In this document: piece by piece, positions 1 through 11,400 of the stretch
How positions within the stretch are numbered: the stretch's first letter is position 1
Layout of the letters: each line of letters starts with the position of its first letter
Assembly (NCBI GenBank): GCA_949752735.1
Contig: OX457036.1
Span: 85,292,987 to 85,356,986 of the forward strand
DNA from: Lumbricus terrestris
Lineage: Eukaryota > Annelida > Clitellata > Crassiclitellata > Lumbricidae
DNA length: 64,000 nucleotides
Direction of reading: 5' to 3'
Position numbers and translations under genes: made by a program
Notes under the pieces: generated by a model
What the model was told of the DNA's origin: nothing
The model's input: only the letters and a program-made list of their open reading frames with translations
Databases searched by the model: none

Positions 1-240
1 CCCGCAAACCCTAGGGCCGGGCCTGGTCACGGAAAGCGAGAGAGCCACGGGGAGCTATTCCAGATAACTGCACCCGATATGCTCGTCGTTGCATGGTCAC
101 AATACGGTACTCGAAAAAGAACAAGGAATTCTCCACGAGCAGCTGAGCGCAGTGAACGGTTGTCCAGAGAGACATACACCGGGGTGAAAGCTCACACCAG
201 CAGGATGGAGGGCCAGGGCCTACTACTGGCATAGCCGCGA
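1..240. other. Unassigned GC-rich start of window
   Basis: A GC-richer patch than its surroundings. A 73-codon reverse frame exists but shows no domain or splice context. Possibly the edge of a repeat. Confidence 0.3.
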
Positions 241-639
241 AAATATATTTTAATAAACAGTGTATATATATTTAATTTAATAAAATATATTTTAGTAAAC
301 AGTGTGGGTGCCATGCACAGCAAGGCAAATCAGGCCAAATGCCCTGGTAAGAACCCTGGCCGTTATTCTGCCGCAGGTCTACCAGATATTTTCATAGCCA
401 AGAATTTATTTGGGGCATAAAATCGCTTCTGCACTGATTGCTTGTCTGCTTGTACGAGTGTTTTGCGCTGGTCAGGAGAATGACTGACCATGAATCACTT
501 TAATATTCTTAAACCGTAATATATAAATATATATATATATATATATCGGTTATCTAATACTGTTAAAAGACCTGTTGACAATTAGTGTTAAAAGTAATAT
601 AAGTAATGAATTAATAATAGACGAATGTTGATTCGTTGA

Positions 640-745
640 ATATAACACGTTTTGTGGGTAATTTTGTCGTGTTTCTGTAAGGTTCGGGCCCCCACAGTTT
701 TACCGAATAGGGCCCCCACATTTGTTAATCCGGCTCTGCCCATCT
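640..745 (+). repeat. Dispersed repeat, copy 1
   Basis: Shares 'CACGTTTTGTGxGTAATTTT', 'GTCGTG' and 'TTCTGTAAGGTT', then 'CACATTTGTTAATC', with 21598-21690. Family not recognised. From 746 to 1390 I see only AT-rich sequence. Confidence 0.55.
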
Positions 746-1394
746 GGCAAACCTTCCTCCTTTGTCCGGGCTTAGGACCGGTACAGGGAAGTTGTTGGTT
801 CCTGTGGCGTAGGATGGATGCAGACATCATGCAGTTTAACGTCGTGCCCAGGACCACATCATGGTTAATTATATGGTTAATGATATGAAATTTTTATTCC
901 TGAACAAACTGAAAAGAAAATAACCTTCATCAAAACGTTAAAATAACTTATCTTGAATTTCATCTGATGTGTGAGTGCTTTTATGGAAAGACATTCAATG
1001 TTGCTTATTGATGTAGGCTATTGGGTGCAATGAGAACCACTCGTGATCGCTTCTATGCGATCTGAAATGAGAGAATATTAATGAATTTCCTGCGATGCTT
1101 TGGGTCTCGAAGTCGAGGAAAGTTACCGAAGAAATAATATATTTAAATAACCGATCGCTTCCATGTGAAAGGATCACGGTTGCCACATTTGATGTCTGGC
1201 ACCTTCAGCTCTTTGGGGGCTTCCTCGTAATGTTTAAAAGGTGCATCGCTGTAGATCTGCTAAAAACCGATGTTCATATTTGCATCTCATTTTCAATCTG
1301 GAATTTGACATCCAAGATATAGGCTATTATTTCTCAAGTCGATCCCCATTTTTCAGAGGGCTGCAGACGCTTAATTCACCATGTGCTGACACAC

Positions 1395-1520
1395 ACACTC
1401 TCTTTCCCTCTATCTCTCTCTATCTCTCTGTCTCTCTCTTTCTGTCTGTCTCTTGTCTCTGTCTGTCTATGTTTGTATTCTGTCTGTCTTTCTCTCTCTG
1501 TCTCTCAGTCTCTCTCTCTC

Positions 1521-1600
<80 letters not shown>
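1395..1600. repeat. CT-rich then TA microsatellite
   Basis: Long imperfect (CT)n followed by (TA)n. Open frames across it on both strands (Leu/Ser or Arg/Glu runs) are artefacts. Confidence 0.95.
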
Positions 1601-1601
<1 letters not shown>

Positions 1602-2273
1602 GTCAAGAGGTTTCTGTTAAGGGGGATTGCTTCCAGCTTACAAGGGGATAGTACTATAGGCCCTAATTGTGCGTAATTATTGTTAATTGATGTTTGTGGA
1701 TATGTAAGAGTATGAAGCAATTAATTTAAGAGTGACGTATAACTATAAAAATCCTGTGGCGCGATAATAAAGTACGGCACTTAATCAGCTGGCTATCAGA
1801 AATATGGAGACTTGACTCTATCCTATGTGCCTTGGCAATGTTCACCCGTTACAAATGCACCGATATTTAAACAAGGAACTAATAAGATTCAAAGATATTG
1901 AAATACGAATATGAACGTTCCCTATTAAGTAAAAAAAAGAAGAGAAAAACTGACAAACAAGAAGTCAGATAGGAATACAGTAATAGATCTTGAACGCCAC
2001 TATTATAGGCAGAGTACGGTTTATTGCACGATTGTAAATGTTTGACATTCTATTCTTCTACCTAATGCCTAGTATCGATGAATGTAAATCTTACTTAATG
2101 CGATGTAACGCACCTCTTGCTCGGGCATAGTATAGGCATATATGCCTAAAAGTCTATAGGCTGTCTACTAAGATTATGATAACGTGCAAGGCTCTTAGTC
2201 TGTTTAGCGGAAACCTTAGGCTATAATTATTGTAACGTGATTGAATTAAGCGTTATACGTTTGCTTGATGTAG

Positions 2274-2406
2274 GCCTCTGGTGAGTGTTACTGTGGAGAA
2301 TCCTACGCTAAACATGGTCCATTGCCGGATTCTAGTTGCAACTTACTATGCCTTGGCGACGCCAGCGAAATATGTGGCGGCAATTGGGCGCTAAGCGTAT
2401 ACCTGG
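2274..2406 (+). CDS. Gene A exon: C-terminal half of WSC domain
   Basis: The acceptor is TGATGTAG and the donor GTGAAT; phase 0 to 1, 133 nt. It encodes the Cys-rich second half of a WSC domain, with GECYCGESY, a central CxxxC and the closing ICGG..SVY. It matches the gene B exon at 35517-35649 at about 35 of 45 residues, with the same length and phases. The partner first-half exon would lie upstream; I found none between 1 and 2273. Confidence 0.85.
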
Positions 2407-5400
2407 GTGAATATCTATTTATGTTATATTTACCTCCATTAAACTCAGTAATAGTTTAAATTCATCCTGTGTTTGCTCGAATAAACAAATTCAAGATGCC
2501 GATCACTAGATCTAGTTTTTCAACCGACAAAGGAACGAGGACAATGAGAGTGAATGAATTCATTTTCCATTTGAATACTGGATTTATAGGAGATCAACAA
2601 CTAAATCGATAGGTTCTACGTAACATCTTTGTGTCGCAAGGGTGACAACAATTTCAACGCTACTCGCCGACCTGCGAGCGCTTGCGGAAGGTAAAAGTTG
2701 AATATCTGACTGTTCTCACATGATATTGAAAAGAATAGGCTACTTTCTCGATAGATAAAATCGTTACGTGAGAGTCAAAGCAACAGAAAGTCTCATTTGG
2801 TGCGGTGGTCATGTGACCGTGGGCAAAGAATTGGCCCCGCACTCATAGTTGTTCATACCATAATATGGCATGCCGGTCAGGATGATCTGTTGACATGAAA
2901 TTGGTATGTGAACGTAATGATCAGCAATCAAAAGTGTGGAGTGGATATGGAACGTTAAAGAAACAAACGATCTTACAAGCTTAGCCTACAAACAAACTTA
3001 CTTTCGTTTTAATAGGTTATTCATATCGCACTTTTCCATGTCGTTAGCAACAATTCCAGAAACAAGAAGCTGGCCTACATAATCAGCCTATGATGTGAGC
3101 CTGACGTGTTGAAAAGTGAATGGAATTGGAACTGGTATTTTAAGTTCAGCAAAATTATTGCAGTCAAATGAGTAAGTTTCCTCAAAGTTGATGCATCATG
3201 AAAAGTCCATGTGCTGCATACACTACAGAGCAAAAACCTATAATAACAGTTGCCATTATTGGGGTTCATTTATCCAGCTAAGATCACTTTGCTTAATACA
3301 TGCTTTTAAATGACTGGGTCTGTTGCCAATGTTTCCTTACGCGCATAACTACCGCTGTGCATCTCTCTCTCTCTGTGTCTGTCTCTAGCCGTCTCTATCT
3401 TTGTCTGTGTTCTCTTGTTCCGCCTAGTCAGTGCTTTGTGTTTTGGAACTTATAATTCAAGTGAAGTCTGTGTTGGCTACATAGGCAGCATGGCTGTGCA
3501 CATGCTTACCATCAATCTATAATTGGAGTCAAAGAAGTCAATCATATAATAGGCCTACGTATAGGCCCACCTGAGTGCAACTAAAGGAATGATATAGTTC
3601 CAGGCCTACATGTGCTCGTTAAATTTATCATTTCAAAATGATAATTTTTGGATATTTTATGGTTTTAAACTTCATTAGTTATTTAAGTTCTGGATCAAGT
3701 TTTGAATTGCGATATTTTCAGCGTGTCCAGTCGGTTATTTCGGGAGTGGTTGCATGTCGCGGTGCAACTGTAAGAACGAGCAAAACTGCACTTGTGCAAA
3801 TTGCACTTGTTCATCAGGATGTAAAGCTGGCTGGATGGGCAACCGGTGCGAATTCAGAAGTACGTTTTAACTTTATCAGTAAATAATGCCTACCACTTTC
3901 AGAAGTTAACTTATTGAACATTATAATTTATTATGGCGTTGCTTCACGCAGGATTATAGCCTACATACTACATTTTCCCTATTATATTGACGGTGTACGG
4001 ATTAATGGTCATAGGAGATTGGTCATACGACTATCGGTCGATTGGGCATAATTTACAAGGATAAATTATCAATCAAAGCTATAATCATTTACTAGATCAT
4101 TAGCATGTATTGTAAAGTAAAATGCGTTAATCTCTATTAAACTTCTTGATTTACACTAATTATATAATTATGTCTAAAAATGCTGAATATGTAATGTAAT
4201 GTAAATCTTCGAGAATTTCTCAGCGCCCACAAAAGTCACATCAGGGAGACCAGCTTATTCACCGGCGCTATATCAAGTCAAGTCCGCAATAGCCAGAGCT
4301 GCCTTTTTCGTTCCGGTGCCAGGGCAAAATCCGAGGAGGTCAAGCCGAGGAGACAGCATGGTGCTACGGTGGTTGTCGGTTATTGTGGTAGTTGGGTGGA
4401 ACGGTTGGAACCTGATTAGAATCTGGATAGCATAGCTTGAAGAGTTCGGTTTTCAGTCGTGAATGGAAAGCAGCAGAGGAGAGTGCAAACGGGGGGAGAG
4501 GTTGAATTTGAAGGGGAGATTGGAGAGATAGGAGGATGAGCGAACAGTCGGAGGTATGTTGGGAGTCCGTTGTAATTTGTTGGTTTTAACTAGTTATTTT
4601 TGTGCACCATTCTGCTTATAGAAGATTCTTAATGACTAATAGCCCTTTGAGCGATAACTGAAAGCAATATAAATATTACAAAAACTAATATTATTAATCC
4701 AGAATTGATCAAATCTAGGACTAACAGTAATATAAAAAACTTGATCATAATTAAGTAATTAGTGGGTCAGGAAATTATATACTAATATCATCATTGATAT
4801 CGAAGATGGTTCTATAATCTATAATGATTGGATTCCCAGTCCCATTTAACACATCTAGATCTAATGGTTGATGACACGGGTCTCCAACTCATCTAATAAG
4901 TCGTAATAACAAGGGAACTGGGGAAAGACTAATCCACTTAAATATAATGAATGCCTCGATAAATGCGGTTAAGTCAAGGTGAACTCAACAAGCCATTGTA
5001 ATTATCATGACATTTAATCGTACAGAAATAATAGATATTAAGATAATAAGTGTTTAATAATAATAGCAAGTAAACCTTACAATATTATTGAAGATTCCAC
5101 TAATCTTCCTCCAATCTACAAATCCCTTTATTCTACTAATCACCGATCACATGCTAACCCAGATATGAGAGATTAAAGTTAATATTACGAACCTCTCTAT
5201 CCAGCAAGCACGGAACCCAAACGATGTCAAATTGTAGTCGAGTCCGTCTGTATATTGTCGTGTCCTTAGTTGCACGGACCGTGTCCAGTCTATAGGTCCA
5301 GGTTGGGTTGATTATGCAAGGTAAGGCGCTTATATAGTAGAGTCGGTAGGAGGCGATAGCAACTTCCAACCAATCGCATCCGGAAGGTCTATCCTTCTAG

Positions 5401-8400
5401 GCTGCAATGGTACCTGTCTGGAGACAGGTACCATTAATGTATGATTGAACTCTTCCCTTGACCAATGGATCTATCCATATACTAATCCTTAGCTTAGGCA
5501 TTAATATATATATATGCAATGTATATATATAGATATGTATTTTCTTCCTATGATAGTTCTACAGACACAGGTCAATCCGCCGTTGATGAAAGCTTTATCA
5601 ATAATCTAATGAACCAGCTTATACTCCAGAATTATTTTGATGTCATGGCTATTTTCTTGTTGCATCTGTCTGTGGCTACGTAGCCAAGGACAAACAATGC
5701 TTGCTTGGAATTTGGTCTCACAGTTTGCTTGAGAATGCTCTCCGCAACGGATATTTCAAATAATAATAATAATAATTACGGCAATTTATATGGCGCAGTA
5801 ACACAGAAGTGTAATAAGGTGTATGAGTTGCTTTATCAGGCCTATCCAGCGAGACTGGGTCTCTTTTGGGCTTTCCCTTTTGCAGCCATCAGAACGTTTT
5901 AGCTGCTAATTTGATAAATTGATGTGTACCGATTTTTTTAAAACTGTTCAATGCATTCATTTTATCGCTCTGCTACTTTTCTACACTCTAGAATGACAAT
6001 ATCGCAAATTGATTGATAAGTCAATTTCAACAGATAGTAGGCTAAACGCATGATTATGTGAGTAGTAAGAGCATAATTTTTAAAAGATTGCAGTGAGAAC
6101 AACGGAGACTGCTCACTAAACGAGACATGTGTCACAATTGACCTGAGCTTCGCATCTGTATCCCGGTGTAGCTGCAAACAAGGATATCATAAGAGACGAC
6201 TGTGGGATGAATGCACAGGTTGGCGACAACAAACACTATGTAGCCTACTCTGTGGAGTTCTTGACAAAAGAGTGACTAATATATTTTAGCGGTCGTCGAT
6301 CAGGAATGTAGGTCTACTCTTCGCTGTAAAGTCTGTCGATTGAAATTTTAAAAGAATTTGAAATAGTTATTATTAGTGCAATATTGTGTTGCTACTTATT
6401 TCAAAGATTTAGCCATGTCATCGAGTTCTGTGAGTTTTTTTCTCTTGCTCAATATCCGCATCGCGTTTACGAATAATGTACCATACGTAAGTGATTCTCT
6501 ACTTATTCCAAACAAAATCAATGTATTAAAGTTATTATCTTGCTAACTGTTTGTTCCCCTAGTTGGCTACAAATGTTTGTGAAATGCGTTAATTCACATT
6601 CTCATTCATCTTTCCGAGTAACACAATTAACAGTAGCGATGTTGCTTTAAGTATGGATAAAAAGTCGGTGGCTATGCTTATCGCCTCTTTCTTCTAACAA
6701 GAATTGAAGCTAGGCAAAGGTGTGAAAAAGCAATTTATTGTGAATACTAGGCCTATACTTGATTACTGTCAACTCCAGATTTAGACGAGTGCGGCATTGA
6801 CATGTGCGACCCTAATACTACGAAGTGTACCAATACCATTGGTAATTTCACCTGCGACTGTCGACCTGGATATGAACGAGTAAACTCGACACACTGCAGA
6901 GGTGGGCAAGCGTAAAACCAATGGTAATTCCTTGGTTTATCTGCGAAGTAGTTTTGTCAGATTTCAAGCCTACAGTACTATTTGGCCTAAACGTATAATA
7001 TAAGTCAAGCCCAATAATATTACACGTGATAAACGTTACGTTTGGTATCGCTTGTTTGGTTTCTCATTGGAGATGAGCTTTATTCCGACCGAAATTAGTT
7101 GATAAGTGTATGATCCAGCGAACTGTTTCAATGGGCCCAAACTCATACGGAATTCAGCCGTTTCCATATGCTGTCTCTTACAACAGAATTGTATTGTATC
7201 GTATTGTATTGTATTTGACCATTTATGAAAGTTTCTCGCAGTAAGTGCCTTTCAGAAGCGCTCCCAGTGCGTGCAACCTCGAGAGAAAAAAGCAGGTTTT
7301 ATGGCGAGAGAAAGATGATTATAGACTACTAGAAAGGATAACAGAGCTAACTGATGGTGAAAGTGCATTCCATAGGGAGGGACAATGATACAGGATAAAG
7401 TATACATTTCTATGAAAATATCTTGATGCATGTTTTTCCATTAATCAAAATGTGTATGCCAGGGTTCAAAATATAATTGAAGTTCCAACCATTACCTTTA
7501 TCGCCTGCCATCTTTACTCAACAATAATTGAACATTTGGCTCAAGAAATTACAATGAGTTGTCTGTTTCAACTTGCAGATATAGACGAGTGCATCGTTGG
7601 TCTGTCGCAGTGCGACCCTGATACTACGAACTGTGTCAATACCGTTGGAAAGTTTACTTGCAACTGTCAAGCTGGGCATGAACGTGTCAACATGACACAT
7701 TGTAAAGGTAGGCATATGACATTCATAGATTATAATACAGGGTGGGCCAGCATAAATGTCCCGACTTTGCAGGCGTATAACTTCGCCAATTTTTAACATT
7801 CATTTATACCTAATGCATCAAATTAAAGGTATTTCACTCTAATATTAACTCTAAAAAGTCGAACTGATACTAGTTTAGGTTTTAATTATATACTTGGAAC
7901 AGCGCAAGCTACCCTTTTTTGGTCATTACTGACGCATTGTGACGCCGTTTCCCTGGGAAATTCTATCGTTTTTTGCTAAAACGCGCGTAGACACGATCAT
8001 TTTGGATGTTTGTAGGGTCCCTGCCATGAATATCTTCTAATCGCAAAAACCACGTCCTTTCAATTTTGCCAACAGCCGTGCACTGCCATGCGCTGCTTCA
8101 GACGCTTGCACGCTGCCAGCCGTTTCTTTGCGTAAGAGTTGGAGAGCTCGTTGGACTTCTCGTCGACGAATTACTTTAACTTTACGTCTATAATCTTTTC
8201 CAATACGTTATGCAGTGCTTCTAAGACTGCCTGTTTTGCGCTGAATTTGCATGCAGGGCCTGCCCTGGTCATTGTCTTGACTGCACATGTACGCGGACAC
8301 ACGAGCAATGTTAGCGGATGTCGTGCGCTCCGTTTTCCATGGTTGCGAGTAGAAAGTCCTGTTTTATCAATTTTCCGTAGCAGATAATACAAGGTATTGT

Positions 8401-11400
8401 TTATTCCATCCTCTGTTAGAATATTTTTTAATCATTTCAAATGAATTAGATCCCTTATCAGTTCGTAAAATTAAGATCGAAACGCGATCATCGTCTGTCA
8501 ACGGCGCCAGGTTGCGTCACAAATGACAACAAAATATGATAGCTAACGTTGCTCCGGGCATAATAATTAAAGCCTAGACGAGTATCAGTTAGACTTTTTT
8601 AGAGCTAATACTAGAGTGAAATACCTTTAATTTGATGCATTAAGTATAAACAAATGTTAAAAGTTGGCAAAGTTATGCGCGTGTAAAGTCGGGACATTTA
8701 AGCTGGGCCACCCTGTATATAGGCCTAATGCCTATCAATTCAATATAAATAACTGTTTCGCATACGAAAAATGGTTATCGATATGTGTTGTGCCTGATTT
8801 TTGCGTTGGAAAACTAAATAATTAAATTGGGCTATGTAATCGGGAAACATCTATAATCGTGATCTTTCTGCTAATGTATTTGTTATGACAGTCTTATTTC
8901 GGCGGTTTTGAGTTGCAAGAGTGAAACCCACATCATACGGCATACATCGGGTCAGCACCCAAGCCACTTGAGATCGTGGCTCCTACTGAGAATTTAAATA
9001 GCAGGAAAGTATAGCTACAATCGAAAACTTCAACACGACATATAACATAGCAATTTCGTCCCATATCTACACTCAACTCAACTGCATTCATTTTCATGTT
9101 GAGACCTGTTTTAAACAATGACGTGTTTGTCTTTTTAGATATTGACGAATGCGAAATAAATCCTAAACTATGCAATTACACTAATAGAGAGTACTGCAGT
9201 AACACCATTGGGGGCTATCTCTGTATCTGCTATATTGGATATAGCAGAAGTGAAATAAACAATACATGTGAAGGTATTTTCAGATTGAATCGTGACTGTT
9301 CTTAGATCTATCTTCATCGCACAATAGAATTTCGCATTAGGCATAATAGCCGATAACAGTATAGGCTAAAAGTTTTCTTACTTTGAGTTTTTAACTTCGA
9401 TAGGTTAACAGTCAAATGCTTTCGAAGAGACTTCTCTTCTAATGTACACAAATGTGCCTACCAGTTTCGATGATTTTCACCGAATTGTCCCTGTGTCAAA
9501 TTTTTGTCCCAGCAACAAATCATCCCTGCAACAAATTTCCTCTCGCCAGATTGTCGCTGCGACAAATTGCTCTGCTCCAGTCGTGAGATAGGCTTCAATA
9601 ACATAGACCTATTAAGCTTTCTGTGTTATTAACTGAAATGAATTAATGCGTTTTTGTAAATATGCACATGGTCTATAATTAGCCTTATCTTTCCAGGAAT
9701 ACCTCCTACAACCTCATCCACAGGACTTCAGAGATCATTGGATAACTGCCAACAAGGTTACGAGCGACACTTTGATAAACTCTGATTAAACTGATCATCA
9801 GAACTAACAAAGGAGAAAACGCAATAATTGCTAGGACAGAGCCTATATCTAATATAACCCAGTCAATATTTTTTTTAATAGTTTATAATAATATAAATGT
9901 TTTTAATATGTCTATAAAAGAAAATTTGATTCCAAATTTAGGCCTATCCGAGTCATGTTATGATAGACTAAACAATCATTTCAGAGGCATCTCAAACGTG
10001 ACAGCACAAAACTACGAAGCTACGATCATAGCATTAATGATATTCAATCACCTATACGAAAACCGGTAAAAGATATGAAAAAAGAAAGAAATAATTATCT
10101 GCGTCCAAGTTTTACATTCGTATGTGTAAAATTAATAGTCTAAGTAATTCATTTCCGTACCCGGTTCTCTATGAGCTTCAAAACATTGGACATGAATAAA
10201 ATCATAAATTGATATATGGTAGTACAGTCCTATACTTTAAAATCAACTCTCAATAAGGTTGTGTAACAAAGCAAAAAATAATTTTAGTGTATTCTGTTGG
10301 AGTCGTCATCGGTGCTGCAGTTGGTTCAGCGGTTGGATCGATCGCCATCTTTGCCATCATCCTCGTCGCTGTCGTTTTATGCAGGTAAGAACAGTTGAGA
10401 TAATTAACACAGCGTTTCTTTTTAAATAGGCCCACACATGTAGGCTCTATATTTTTTATAAACGCCTGTAGGCCTATTTAGGAATTTTGGGCCTATAGCC
10501 CTATAGGCTATATCTAGATCCATGAAATTGAATAATTATATAAGTATACATGTGTGTGGAGTAGAGTTTTTTATTTGCTGTTTTGCTATTTTTATTTATA
10601 CTTTAATTAGGTCCTACGCCAATTTTATACTTGGTTTTCAATTATTGTGGAAACATACGAGTCGTATTCTAAAGACGATGTTGATATTATATAGGCGTAA
10701 TTGCAAATATCTACTGAGATAAGAGGCTAACAGACGCATTTAAATTGACTTTTATGATCCAATCTGAGTCGACTTGAATTAAGTTAACAACAGTTAAAAT
10801 GTTTAAGTTTTTGGCGCAGGCCTTTTAGGCCTACGAAAGCAAAGATTTCATTACTTCAACATCTAGATTGCCTAGGTCCCCTGTAATGATATTATTAATA
10901 AAATGCAGCTAATAAGAGATTGAAATTGGCAGCGAAAAGGTCTAAATTCGTTTGTCCAAATATATCAATTGATTGGTCAACAGAACAGTGTCATAGGGAA
11001 AGTTTCAGAAATGTGAAATAACGAAATAGGCTAATAACCTCACCTCAAGTTTATTTATGTTTGGAGCAGAACTGTTTACATAGCTTTGAAATTTTACATA
11101 TTGGATATAGGCTAGATTTGCATGTCATTGACCGTCGCTGATCAAATAATAGGCTACACTGCGCCATTTCGAAGGCTCATTTCGTCTACAACTCTTCATG
11201 TAGAACATGTTTTGAAATTTCAAACATTTTGGAGTTTGCTGGCATTTAGGTTTCCGTACCAGACTTAATTAGGCCTATTCATCGTTCTTACCAAGGCTGT
11301 TAACAATTTGAAATTGTTCGCAGGTAACCAGTGTCGAGGTAACTGCTTCTTTTCTGATCTGTAATCGAGTCTAGTATATATATATATTGTAGCGGAACTA

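Larger units (their letters stand above)
1675..9420 (+). repeat. Segmental duplication, copy A
   Basis: Introns and exons align with 34925-40960, starting just after the TA microsatellite (shared 'GATATGxAAGAGTATG') and ending after the third Ca-binding EGF (shared 'TTTCGCATTAGGCATAATAG'). Copy A alone holds the mariner element and a LINE-like fragment near 4.2-4.6 kb. Confidence 0.88.

Noticed and set aside
1241..1720. Long Ser/Leu/Tyr or Arg/Glu frames
   Set aside because: Translation of CT and TA microsatellites.
3638..3886. Open frame overlapping an EGF exon in another frame, also kept at 36573-36884
   Set aside because: It is preserved in both copies only because the exon in the true frame is conserved; the protein has no domain and runs across splice sites.
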